Of a stretch of DNA of 64,000 bases, positions 36,098 to 45,129 are shown piece by piece. Within the stretch, counting starts at the first letter, position 1, and every line of letters starts with the position of its first letter. The position numbers and the translations under genes were made by a program. A model generated the notes under the pieces. That model saw nothing but the letters and a program-made list of their open reading frames with translations. It searched no databases and was not told the DNA's origin. Source of the stretch: Bacteroidales bacterium (GTDB lineage Bacteria; Bacteroidota; Bacteroidia; Bacteroidales; GCA-2748055). Location of the stretch: positions 62,001 to 126,000 of the forward strand of contig JACJXF010000003.1 in the NCBI GenBank assembly GCA_020636775.1, in the 5' to 3' direction.

Positions 36098-36349
36098 TAA
36101 TCCTTATTTATAATTTCTCTGACTTTCTTTTTTTACCGGGAAGCCTGATTTCCCTGTCAATCATTCTTATTTTCAGAAAATTTTCAATTATCCTGTCAGG
36201 GAATAAACTGAATTTTTGCTTTGATTGTTCCTTTTTTAAAAAAAAAGGTCCCGCAATCATCTACACAAGAATCAAACCTCCTGAAGTCAAAGAAATTGGA
36301 GAACAAATTTAAGATATTAAAGGGAATTGACAAACAGAATGGCCCGGTG
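36098..36349. other. 252-bp gap before metH with inverted repeats
   Basis: This gap holds the metH promoter and the end of the upstream sensor phosphatase transcript. It has GGGAA/TTCCC (36138-36154), a longer-range TCCCTG/CAGGGA pair (36151-36156 with a copy near 36197), and an AT-rich nested inverted repeat (GATTG and CCTTTTTT at 36223-36237 pairing with AAAAAAGG and CAATC at 36241-36258). The last may act as a weak terminator of the phosphatase gene. No gene was seen. Confidence 0.4.
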
Positions 36350-39300
36350 TCAGATTCTGAATCCTATTATAAGGACATCATCCACCTGTTGAAGCTTTCC
36401 TTTCCAGTTTTCGAAACTTGTCAGAAGCATTTCCTTTTGTTTATTCATAGGTTGTTTATGAATTTTTAAGAGGAGGTTTTTAAAGGGTCTTGACAGGAAT
36501 TTTTTCTGGAATTCCCCACCAAACTGGTCGATAAATCCATCTGAAAATATGTAAAAGCAATCCCCTTTCTGAATGGAAAAGACATTATTTGTGAAATGAG
36601 CGTTACGCTCATATAGACCAATAGGCATTTTATCTCCCTTGATTTCAGTAAGTTCAGCATCACGTATCATGTAAAGAGGATTGTAAGCCCCGGCGAATTG
36701 TATCTGCATTTTCTTCTGATCTATGATACAGAGTGCGATATCCATGCCATCGCGGGCCTGATCGGACCCACCGGATTGGGAAAGAGTGTCTTTTACATGA
36801 TTTCTGAGAAGATCAAGAACTTTTCCTGCATTTTCCAGTTTATCGGCACTTACAATTTCATTCAGGAAAGAGACTCCCAGCATACTCATAAATGCACCCG
36901 GAACTCCATGACCAGTGCAGTCTGCGGCAAGTATGACAATCTTCTCACCTTTTATAGTTGACCAGTAAAAATCGCCACTTACAATATCTCTGGGGAGGAA
37001 TAAAACAAAATGTTCAGCGAGTACCGAGCTGAGCATTGCGGGGGAGGGTAAAACGGCCGACTGAATTCTGCGGGCATAATAAATACTGTCGGTTATTTCC
37101 TTTTTCTGCTCCGATATTTCATTCTTCTGCAATTCAATTTCAGCAGTTCTTTCAACTACTTTTTGTTCGAGTATTAGTTTGGCATTGATCAGACTTTTTT
37201 CCCGAATTCTCAGGACCAGAGTGAATACACCAAAAATAAAAATTAGAAACAGGATGTAGAAAATTGTTGTTCTCCAGAATGGCGGTTTTATTATGATACT
37301 AATACTGCTTACTTCACTTTCTTCACCAAAAATGTTTCTGGCTTTTGCTTCAATTTTATACTCCCCGGGAGGAAGAAGGGGATAGTCAATACTGGAAACA
37401 TTTGACCATTCGCTCCATTCATTATTTAATCCGTCAATTCTGAAAGAAAATTCAGTTTTATCCGGAGCAATATAATAGGGGGCTGAGAATTCGATTCGTA
37501 ATGAACTTTTTTTATAGGAGATTTTTGGACTGATCAGAGGAAACAACTGGTTGTCCTTCCCTTTTAAACCACTGAAATATACCGAAAATCCGTCGGAATC
37601 AAGCCTTCCGGCATCTTTCATGACTTTGAAAATTTCATGGTTGTTGGCAATAATCCACAAATTTCCACCACTTCCGAGATAAATATCCTGAACAGACTTG
37701 AAAATGTTCAGGTATTCTTCCGGCAGAATAAGAGCAGCGGTGCTGTCGGCAATAAAATTCCATTTACCATCAGAGCGATACCATACTACATTATCATTGG
37801 AAAAATAGTAGGATGGAAGTGATGAGAAATCATCGAAAGTTTTAAGCGGCAATATTTCATTATTCTTAAGCTGGTATATTCCGGAAGCCAGGAAAAAATG
37901 CAGGCTTTTGTTAATGTTCTTAAGGATTACCTTATCTGAGAATTTGGTAATTATGGGATATTTAGTGTCGCTGTCTACATAAAAATCGGAATCAACAATA
38001 AGTTTATGGGCGGAGTTATCGCTACCCAGCCACAGCTCTGTATCAGAAGGCATACAGGCAGAATAAACGGCATAGCCAAGAGCATCCAGTTCTCTTATTA
38101 CCTCCCAGTTATCATTTCTAAGTTCAAGAATAAACATCGTCTTGGAACTTCCTGCAAATAAGATATTGTCGCCCGGCCCGGCACTCATGAAATTTATATA
38201 CTGATTTGGAAGTAAATTTTTTACCTTTTGGTTTTTTAGTTCATACAATCCATTGTTGGTGGAAACAAGTAAACTGTTGTTTATTGTAATGATTTCGGTA
38301 CACTTTCCGCTAATCCCGGAAATCTTTTCAAAATTGTGAGAAATCGACTGAAGGGAATATACTTTCTTCTTGATTGTATTGTATTCTGCACTACTCTCAT
38401 TCCTCTGCCTTGAATTATCAGAACTTTCAAAAACAGACATTATTTTATCCAGGATTCCCTCTTCCTGCTGGGGCTGTGGTTCTGAGGCAGGGATGTCGGT
38501 GGAGGATGTTTTTTTAAGTTTCCTCTGTTCTCTTTTGGAGAGTTTTGTAAGAGGTTCTGCAGGACTTTCTTTTTGATTTGTAACAAGCGGTTTTGTTTCC
38601 GTATTAGTAACAGCAGGTTTTGCTATCTGAACGGGTTTTGTATAAATGGTTTTTTCTGAATATTCCCGTTTCTCGTTGAGAGAATAAAGTCCCTCACTGG
38701 TTCCAATATAAAGTTTGGAGTTAAAATATGCTGAATTTGTAAGATTGCCCTCTAATCCCGGATACCAGGTCAGGTTCGTCACACTCAGGTGGTTGTCGAT
38801 TCTGGAAACTCCGAAGGAATGACAAATCCAGAGTCCATGATTTGCATCGGTTCCCAGACAGTAAATCTCATCATCCGGCAAGCCGGTTTTATAATTAACG
38901 ATCGAAGATGTTTGTCCTGTTTTAAAATCGCAAATTACTACACCTCCCATCAGGGTTGCAATAGCGATATTATCATTTCCAAGATAGATTCCGTCGGTTA
39001 TAATCCCTGTTTTAACATATTCGGCGTCTTCAATATTCTGAAGCTGAAAATTTTTACCATCAAAAAGGTATATCTCATTTTCGCTTGTTCCTACTAAGAT
39101 CTCCTTTGGATTGATTTCAGTGGAAAATACAAATCCGACTGAATTTGTAAAACGGTCACTTAATACAAGGCTAAAACTATCCTGAACTGCCTTATATAGA
39201 CCTTTGTTAAATACCATGAAATAAAAGTCACCTCCCAGAACAAAACTTCCGGTAATTCTGTCCTGGTAGGGAAATTCCCAGAAATTTAAACCTTCACTGC

Positions 39301-39751
39301 CTTCCGACATGTAATAAATCCGGTTGCGGCTTATAAAATATTGTCGTGATGAATCAACCGAAATAGCGGTAATTTCTCCCGTAAAAACAGTATCGCTGAG
39401 TAGTTTATAAAAATATTTACCTGTAACATCCTGCTCAAGAATTCCAAAACCATTTCTGCATCCTGCATAAATGGAACCATCGAAAGTGGATTTTGCCAGG
39501 ACGGTTGGAGAATAGGGAAGGGGGATAAGGTCCCATTTTCTGGAATCAAAACTCAGGATACCCTTACGGTTCGCAATCAGGATATTAAAATTTTCATCCT
39601 GGATTATATCGAAATTATCATTCTCAATGGTCTCATCAAAAGTGAAGGGGGTAATAAGCGGATAGCCTTTTTGAGCGCTAATTTCCGGCGAAACAGAAAA
39701 AAGCACTAAAACCAGGAATAAATTTCTAATTGTCCACAGCTTAAGTTTCAT
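36350..39751 (-). CDS. Beta-propeller sensor with Y_Y_Y domain and C-terminal PP2C/SpoIIE phosphatase
   Basis: A 1,133-residue membrane signalling protein. After a signal peptide come two stretches of two-component-regulator-type beta-propeller repeats (about 30-690, motifs such as YAGCRNGFGILEQ, LWICHSFGVSRID and LLVSTNNGLYELKN), split by a low-complexity Lys/Glu/Pro/Ser segment (about 370-450). A Y_Y_Y domain follows (about 745-815, ending PPGEYKIEAKARNIFGE), then one membrane helix (about 825-845), a coiled coil, and a SpoIIE/PP2C phosphatase (about 900-1133) with intact SGDFYW, AADCTGHGVPGAFMSML and IFSDGFIDQFGG. The sensor is that of hybrid two-component proteins, but the histidine kinase is replaced by a phosphatase. 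It shares its output end with the TPR protein at 7248-9635. Confidence 0.9.
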   Translation of the reverse strand: MKLKLWTIRNLFLVLVLFSVSPEISAQKGYPLITPFTFDETIENDNFDIIQDENFNILIANRKGILSFDSRKWDLIPLPYSPTVLAKSTFDGSIYAGCRNGFGILEQDVTGKYFYKLLSDTVFTGEITAISVDSSRQYFISRNRIYYMSEGSEGLNFWEFPYQDRITGSFVLGGDFYFMVFNKGLYKAVQDSFSLVLSDRFTNSVGFVFSTEINPKEILVGTSENEIYLFDGKNFQLQNIEDAEYVKTGIITDGIYLGNDNIAIATLMGGVVICDFKTGQTSSIVNYKTGLPDDEIYCLGTDANHGLWICHSFGVSRIDNHLSVTNLTWYPGLEGNLTNSAYFNSKLYIGTSEGLYSLNEKREYSEKTIYTKPVQIAKPAVTNTETKPLVTNQKESPAEPLTKLSKREQRKLKKTSSTDIPASEPQPQQEEGILDKIMSVFESSDNSRQRNESSAEYNTIKKKVYSLQSISHNFEKISGISGKCTEIITINNSLLVSTNNGLYELKNQKVKNLLPNQYINFMSAGPGDNILFAGSSKTMFILELRNDNWEVIRELDALGYAVYSACMPSDTELWLGSDNSAHKLIVDSDFYVDSDTKYPIITKFSDKVILKNINKSLHFFLASGIYQLKNNEILPLKTFDDFSSLPSYYFSNDNVVWYRSDGKWNFIADSTAALILPEEYLNIFKSVQDIYLGSGGNLWIIANNHEIFKVMKDAGRLDSDGFSVYFSGLKGKDNQLFPLISPKISYKKSSLRIEFSAPYYIAPDKTEFSFRIDGLNNEWSEWSNVSSIDYPLLPPGEYKIEAKARNIFGEESEVSSISIIIKPPFWRTTIFYILFLIFIFGVFTLVLRIREKSLINAKLILEQKVVERTAEIELQKNEISEQKKEITDSIYYARRIQSAVLPSPAMLSSVLAEHFVLFLPRDIVSGDFYWSTIKGEKIVILAADCTGHGVPGAFMSMLGVSFLNEIVSADKLENAGKVLDLLRNHVKDTLSQSGGSDQARDGMDIALCIIDQKKMQIQFAGAYNPLYMIRDAELTEIKGDKMPIGLYERNAHFTNNVFSIQKGDCFYIFSDGFIDQFGGEFQKKFLSRPFKNLLLKIHKQPMNKQKEMLLTSFENWKGKLQQVDDVLIIGFRI

Positions 39752-39849
39752 CGAGCTAAATTAGTGAAAAACATAATTGCCGGCAGTGTTTCAGGATATA
39801 TTTATTTTTCTCCAATTAAGTAATGAAAACAATATTCAGGTTTCCGGGA

Positions 39850-41754
39850 TCATGAAAATAATTTCGTGATGGACTCCATGTTTTTGTTGTTGTCGATTAT
39901 CTTAGCCTCGGGGGTGTAAAGAAAATCCATTAGTTTGGCATAAACCTCCATAATTTTGGGACGAACCATTTTCATGGTAGAATTCATCATACGATTTTCT
40001 TCTGTAAAACCTTCGGACAGAATTCCTATGGCAGGTGGCAACCAGCGTTGCGGGAACATATCCCCGTATTTCCCCTGGGTTCTGTATTCATTGATTTCGG
40101 CTTCAATGAATTTCAAAGCATCCCGTTTCCCTTCTTCGCTTAGCGGGTCAATACCCTGATCCTTTAAGGCCCGCCTGAGATTTTCCCGGGAAGGATACAC
40201 AAGTACCACAGTATAAGGCTTCTGGTTATTATACAACATAACCTGCTCTATTAAACGGGATGATTCAAAGGCTTCCTCAATACCTTCAGGACTGTATTTT
40301 TCTCCGTCATCAGAAATTAAGAGACTCTTGAAGCGACCAAGAACATAAAGGAAGCCATCCTTATCCAGATACCCCATATCGCCAGTATGCAGCCATCCGT
40401 CTTTTAATGCTTCCTTGGTGGCGCTCTCATTTTTCCAGTATCCCAGCATCACGTTTTCACCCTTAACTACTATTTCACCTTTTTCTCCCTGAGGCAGAAT
40501 AAGTCCATCGTCGTCGCATATCTTGATCTCCAGAAATTTAGCAATTGCCCCGGATGAACCGAGTTTATGCTTATGGGCCGCATTGGAACTGATAATTGGG
40601 GCAGCCTCCGAGAGCCCATATCCCTGGTACATCGGTATTCCAATGGCATAGAAGAAACGCTGAAGCTCAATATCAAGGAGAGCACCTCCACCTACAAAGA
40701 ATTCAAGATTTCCTCCAAATCCTTCACGTACTTTTGAAAATAATATTTTGTCAAAAAGCCGGTAATATGGTTTCAAAATAAATCTCCATCCCTTGCCCTT
40801 ATCATAGCCCAGCTGATTATAAGCATAGGCAACCTTAAGGGCGTGTTTAAAAACTGCGTTAAGTACGGCTCCTTTATCGCGGATACCCTTTTCAATGTTC
40901 TTGCGGAAGTTTTTGGCCAGTGCAGGAACACTTAAAAGAAAATGAGGTTTTACCTCCTTTATATTTAAAGGGATGTTTTTAAGAGTTTCCATCGGATTAG
41001 AACCGATCTGCACCGATGCCATGCTTGCACCCGAAGCAATTATAGCATAAACCCCTGCAGTGTGTGCAAAAGAATGATCCCAGGGAAGAATTAACAGGGA
41101 ACAGAAGTAGGTAGGGATGTTCATCAGGGTGAGTCCCTGCTCCACATTGGCGGTATAATTTCGGTGGCTTAACATGATGCCTTTGGGATCGGCTGTTGTT
41201 CCTGATGTATAGCAAATATTGGCTACATCATCTTTTTGTACCGATTGCCATATTTTGTCGAATTCCTTCCTTTTTGTCTCAAGAAATTTCTTTCCTTCTT
41301 TAAGAACAGCATCGAAGAAAATATCTTTAGGACCATAGCTTGCCAAGGGATCCAGATATATAAATTTTTCAACTGTATCAAGCTCATCCTTTACACTTTC
41401 CAGCTTACGACTTTGGCTGCCCGATACGATAATCATCTTTGATCCTGAATGTGAAATCCTGAACTTAAGGTCTGTTCCTTCCATCAGTTTAACAGACAGA
41501 GGTACATTTATGGCTCCTGCGTATAGAATTCCCAATTCTGCAATTGCCCATGCGTTACGTCCTTCTGAAATCAAGGAAACACGATCACCTTTTTTGAGCC
41601 CCAGGCTTATAAGACCGGCAGCAAACTCTTGCACTTTTTCCCTTATTTCGGAGTAAGTTGATGTTTGCCAGTTTGTGCCGATTTTCTCTTTCATCATCGG
41701 ATTGCCGGCATATTTTTCAGCGTAGTGTTCAAAGAAACGGTTAATAGTCTCCAT
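39850..41754 (-). CDS. Long-chain acyl-CoA ligase (AMP-forming)
   Basis: A 634-residue enzyme of the ANL superfamily that activates fatty acids to acyl-CoA through an acyl-adenylate. Motifs are ICYTSGTTADPKGIMLSHRN (P-loop, about 180-199), YQGYGLSEAAPIIS, and DGWLHTGDMGYLDKDGFLYVLGR with the hinge Asp. The C-terminal part lacks the most common PXXXXGKV end but has the extended tail usual in FadD15/ACSL-like members. It probably acts at the inner face of the membrane. It is a single gene, divergent from the MFS gene at 41956. Confidence 0.92.
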   Translation of the reverse strand: METINRFFEHYAEKYAGNPMMKEKIGTNWQTSTYSEIREKVQEFAAGLISLGLKKGDRVSLISEGRNAWAIAELGILYAGAINVPLSVKLMEGTDLKFRISHSGSKMIIVSGSQSRKLESVKDELDTVEKFIYLDPLASYGPKDIFFDAVLKEGKKFLETKRKEFDKIWQSVQKDDVANICYTSGTTADPKGIMLSHRNYTANVEQGLTLMNIPTYFCSLLILPWDHSFAHTAGVYAIIASGASMASVQIGSNPMETLKNIPLNIKEVKPHFLLSVPALAKNFRKNIEKGIRDKGAVLNAVFKHALKVAYAYNQLGYDKGKGWRFILKPYYRLFDKILFSKVREGFGGNLEFFVGGGALLDIELQRFFYAIGIPMYQGYGLSEAAPIISSNAAHKHKLGSSGAIAKFLEIKICDDDGLILPQGEKGEIVVKGENVMLGYWKNESATKEALKDGWLHTGDMGYLDKDGFLYVLGRFKSLLISDDGEKYSPEGIEEAFESSRLIEQVMLYNNQKPYTVVLVYPSRENLRRALKDQGIDPLSEEGKRDALKFIEAEINEYRTQGKYGDMFPQRWLPPAIGILSEGFTEENRMMNSTMKMVRPKIMEVYAKLMDFLYTPEAKIIDNNKNMESITKLFS

Positions 41755-41862
41755 AGTTTGGTTTGATAGTTAATACACGAATATATGAAATAATTTAGAA
41801 TATGGAGATAGTCTGATATTCCACTGAATTTTGAAAATAAATTTCCCTTATCCTTTTATTCA

Positions 41863-41934
41863 CCCGTGCGTTCTTGGCATCATTGCAAAAATTTGAGAAC
41901 AACGGGCGATATTCTAAATAAATTTCTACTTTTA
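41863..41934 (+). promoter_or_regulatory. Long imperfect inverted repeat and -7-like box before the MFS gene
   Basis: CCCGT (41863-41867) and GTTCT (41870-41874) pair with AGAAC (41896-41900) and ACGGG (41902-41906), with further pairing inside, making a 44-base hairpin-like element. Downstream, TACTTTTA (41927-41934) is one base off the Bacteroidota -7 box and would start transcription about 15 bases before the ATG at 41956. The dyad therefore sits at about -80 to -35, where an activator or repressor could bind. Confidence 0.4.
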
Positions 41935-41955
41935 GCTGTTCAAAAAACAAGCGAT

Positions 41956-43335
41956 ATGACTGAAATGAAAAAACTTATGAGCGATTCCATCGTGGTTCGC
42001 TGGTCGGTTCTTATACTGGTTAGTATTACCATGTATGCCAATTATTATTTCTATGATGCTTTTTCACCCCTTAAAAGTATAATGCAGGAAAAACTTCTGT
42101 GGACATCGGGTGATTATGGTTTTTTCCAGTCGGCCTACAGTATTTCAAATGTATTTCTCTTCATGGCTGTAATCGGAGGAGTTATACTTGATAAACTGGG
42201 CATTCGCATAACAGGCTTTATGTTTACTGTTTTTATGGTTATTGGATCGGCCCTTACAGCTTATGGTTCAACCGACATGTTTTTAAGCGGAGGTCCGGGT
42301 TATCACCTTATGTCATCCTTTATGACCAGTTATTCACCTTCCTTAAAAATGATGTCACTGGGCTTTCTGTTTTTCGGGCTGGGTGCTGAAACCAGTGTGG
42401 TTGTTTTTACCAAGGCCATTGTGAAATGGTTTAAGGGTAAGGAGCTGGCACTGGCACTTGGCATTAATCTTTCTATTGGCCGACTGGGAACATTCTCTGC
42501 ACTGAATATATCTCCCTGGCTGGTTAATCTTAAAGGAGACATGTCGGTGGCAGTCTGGTTCGGAACACTGCTTTTGCTGGTTGGATTGCTGACATTCATC
42601 GCATACATGTTCTTTGACCTGAAGCTGGATAAGCAGGCTAAAATTGATGTTATGGACGAAACGGATGAATTTCATATCTCTGACCTTGGAAAAATTATCA
42701 CAAACCGATCCTTTCTGTATATAGCCCTTTTATGCGTGACCTTTTACAGTGCTGTGTTTCCATTTATAAAATATGCTCCTGATCTGCTTTCCAATAAATT
42801 CGGAATGAATGTAAGCACTGCGGGCTGGATCGTTTCCATGGTGCCTATGGGAACGATTATTATGACTCCCTTATTTGGAGCTTTCACCGACAGGATCGGT
42901 AAATCTGCCAGTCTGATGATATACGGTTCACTTTTGCTGGTAACTGTTCATCTGATGTTCGCTTTAACCCGGATAAATCCCTATATACCAATGGTTTTGC
43001 TGGGGGTTGCTTTCTCACTTATTCCTGCCGCTATGTGGCCTTCGGTTACCAAGATTGTTGAGGAGAAAAGACTCGGTTCGGCATACGGACTGATGTTTTC
43101 CATTCAAAACGTGGGACTCTGGGCTTTTCCGATGCTGATCGGAAAAGTACTCGATATTTCCAATCCTCTGGTTACACCCGAAGCTATTAAAGATGGAAGT
43201 ATGGTTTATGATTATACCAATCCGATTTTAATGCTTGCATTTATGGGCGTTCTGGGGGTTGTGTTCGCCCTTTTGCTGAAAAGAGACGATAAGGTTTCAG
43301 GATTTGGACTGGAGTTGCCAAACATGAAAAAATAA
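41956..43335 (+). CDS. MFS transporter
   Basis: About 459 residues with 12 predicted helices. The start at 41956 (MTEMKKLMSDSIVVRW) is preferred over the upstream ATG at 41866, because the likely promoter lies between the two and the extra 30 residues are not helix-like. The helix 2-3 loop reads GGVILDKLGIRITG, close to the major-facilitator signature. The first half has a polar insertion (GSTDMFLSGGPGYHLMSSF), and the second starts with RSFLYIALLCVTFYSAVFPF. The substrate is unknown; relatives are general metabolite carriers. It is followed by the acyltransferase gene 95 bases downstream. Confidence 0.85.
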   Translation: MTEMKKLMSDSIVVRWSVLILVSITMYANYYFYDAFSPLKSIMQEKLLWTSGDYGFFQSAYSISNVFLFMAVIGGVILDKLGIRITGFMFTVFMVIGSALTAYGSTDMFLSGGPGYHLMSSFMTSYSPSLKMMSLGFLFFGLGAETSVVVFTKAIVKWFKGKELALALGINLSIGRLGTFSALNISPWLVNLKGDMSVAVWFGTLLLLVGLLTFIAYMFFDLKLDKQAKIDVMDETDEFHISDLGKIITNRSFLYIALLCVTFYSAVFPFIKYAPDLLSNKFGMNVSTAGWIVSMVPMGTIIMTPLFGAFTDRIGKSASLMIYGSLLLVTVHLMFALTRINPYIPMVLLGVAFSLIPAAMWPSVTKIVEEKRLGSAYGLMFSIQNVGLWAFPMLIGKVLDISNPLVTPEAIKDGSMVYDYTNPILMLAFMGVLGVVFALLLKRDDKVSGFGLELPNMKK

Positions 43336-43430
43336 TATCTGTCGTTTTCTTTCGGTATACTGTTTCTTGCTAAAATAAATTTATACTGAGGTTTGCGAAC
43401 AGTTTTAATTTCATATTGCATAATTCTTCT

Positions 43431-44504
43431 GTGAATCAAAAGAACTATATTCCCCAGTTAACATTTCCAAGGTTTCTGGCTGCTGCCCTGGTTGTAATTT
43501 ATCACTATGGTTCAGATACCTATCCATTTAACACCGGATATATAAAGGAAATTGTTTCACAGGGTTCAGTTGCTGTCAGCTTTTTCTTTTTTCTCTCGGG
43601 TCTGGTGCTGAGTCTGAACTATTTTAAGGATGAGACATTAAGATTTTCGACCTTTCTTAAGAAGCGAATAGCAAGGATTTACCCTGTTTATATTTTCGCA
43701 TTTGTTCTCAGTCTTCTTTTAGCTATGTGGCTTCGAAACGCTTTTCCTAAAGGGCTAAGTGTAATTCTTCAATTCGCCGCATTACATGCATGGGTACCGG
43801 GTATTTGTCTGGAGATAAACTATCCCGGCTGGTCCATCTCAGTGGAAATGTTTTTTTACCTGGTATTTCCTTTTTTCATTTTTCTTTTCAGGAAAATGAG
43901 CATTCTCAGGCTTAGCTTAGTGGTTGTTATAATCTGGACGATCAGTGTTTTTCAGAATCTATATTTCGAAACTCACTTTTATAATCCTGATAAAATTGCT
44001 TTCGGTGAGTTGATTTTATATTTCCCCCTTTGGCACCTGAATACTTTTTTGTTTGGCATGCTTGGAGGAATCGTAATCCGGAACAAAAAAAATAATGACA
44101 ACTTTTCAATCTGGCCCGGCCTTATTTTTTTATGCGGCTTCCTGATTTTTATTTTAATACTGGGAACGCCGAATTCCATAAGACCCCACATTCATAATGG
44201 ACTTTTATCTCCATTGTATTTTATGATGTGTTACGGACTGGCAATGGACAGGACGATTATTTCAGCTTTTTCCGGCAGAAAGGAGTTGGTTTATCTGGGA
44301 GATATTTCCTACGGTATTTATATACTGCAATTTCCGGTTTACCTGCTTTTTACAAAATTGGTAAGCATCGAAAAGACCCAGGGAATTTACTTTTATGTGT
44401 ACTTTTTGGTTCTTATAATGGTATCTGCAGCATCCTACAGCTTCGCTGAGCAAAAAATAAGGAAGATGATAATCCAAAAATGGATTGTCAGGGACAAAAA
44501 ATGA
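43431..44504 (+). CDS. Acyltransferase 3 (OafA/YrhL-like) membrane protein
   Basis: A protein of about 357 residues with ten membrane helices, of the acyltransferase-3 family that transfers acetyl or other acyl groups to sugars of envelope polymers. The N-terminus has the conserved LTFPRFLAAALVVIYHYG with the catalytic-type His, then SVAVSFFFFLSGLVLSLNYF and the FLKKRIARIYPVYIFAF segment. The GTG at 43431 is the chosen start. An in-frame TTG at 43416 would add five residues, and there is no ATG in place. The likely targets are lipopolysaccharide or exopolysaccharide, but no glycan genes are next to it. Confidence 0.87.
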   Translation: MNQKNYIPQLTFPRFLAAALVVIYHYGSDTYPFNTGYIKEIVSQGSVAVSFFFFLSGLVLSLNYFKDETLRFSTFLKKRIARIYPVYIFAFVLSLLLAMWLRNAFPKGLSVILQFAALHAWVPGICLEINYPGWSISVEMFFYLVFPFFIFLFRKMSILRLSLVVVIIWTISVFQNLYFETHFYNPDKIAFGELILYFPLWHLNTFLFGMLGGIVIRNKKNNDNFSIWPGLIFLCGFLIFILILGTPNSIRPHIHNGLLSPLYFMMCYGLAMDRTIISAFSGRKELVYLGDISYGIYILQFPVYLLFTKLVSIEKTQGIYFYVYFLVLIMVSAASYSFAEQKIRKMIIQKWIVRDKK

Positions 44505-44515
44505 GGATATTAAGT

Positions 44516-45127
44516 TTATTTCAGAATTTTGACCACGATTTTCTTTACCGGAGCATTATCACCAATTTTTAAACCGGGTCTATGCGCATCCACAGGAAAG
44601 AATAAGAAAAAGCGATTTGGTGTCGCCAGCAATTCCTTTCCATTAGGTATGGTCATGAATTCGATATCTTTCGCATCATCGTAAGGACTTACAATCGAAT
44701 CTTTTGAACTCACAGGTGCCAGGTCAATTAGTTCGCTTCCACTTACAACATATTGCAAATCGATGTATTTCCGGTGTGCTTCATAATTGGCATCTTCCGG
44801 ATTTTTAGTATTATAATCGCTCACCATAACAAAAAGGCTGTCGCCCTCAAGATCGTAACGCTTGGCTTCTAGCTGAGTCAGATCGTTATCCCGCAAAAAT
44901 ATAAAGGCTTTATTCCATCGCTCTGTATGACTGTAATAGGATTTTGCGAATTCTGTTTTGTTTATGGAGCTGTCGGGTTTGACATCCCATCCCTGTAACC
45001 ACTCGCGACCGGAAAACCACTGGTCGGTTTTTTTTGCGCTCCATTTTGAAGGATCATTTTTTGAGGAGCATGCGAACAAGCCTAGAAAGCTGGTGACTAT
45101 CATAAAATAAAAGATTTTTCTGCTCAT
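44516..45127 (-). CDS. YhcH/YjgK/YiaL-family protein carrying a lipoprotein signal
   Basis: A 203-residue protein. The N-terminus (MSRKIFYFMIVTSFLGLFACSS) is a lipoprotein signal with the lipidated Cys at residue 20. The rest, about 150 residues, matches the YhcH/YjgK/YiaL (DUF386) double-stranded beta-helix family, linked to sialic acid and sugar-acid metabolism and to the EbgC beta-galactosidase subunit. Family features are EAHRKYIDLQYVVSGSELIDLAP and a late FFLFFPVDAHRPGL with metal-binding-type His residues. Most members are cytoplasmic, so a lipid-anchored form is notable. It starts 2 bases after the purA stop codon, so it is probably co-transcribed with purA, without an evident functional link. 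Confidence 0.83.
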   Translation of the reverse strand: MSRKIFYFMIVTSFLGLFACSSKNDPSKWSAKKTDQWFSGREWLQGWDVKPDSSINKTEFAKSYYSHTERWNKAFIFLRDNDLTQLEAKRYDLEGDSLFVMVSDYNTKNPEDANYEAHRKYIDLQYVVSGSELIDLAPVSSKDSIVSPYDDAKDIEFMTIPNGKELLATPNRFFLFFPVDAHRPGLKIGDNAPVKKIVVKILK

Positions 45128-45129
45128 AC

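Noticed and set aside
36098..36349. SAM or cobalamin riboswitch upstream of metH
   Set aside because: The conserved cores of the known classes were looked for by eye on the minus strand and not found. A covariance search would decide.
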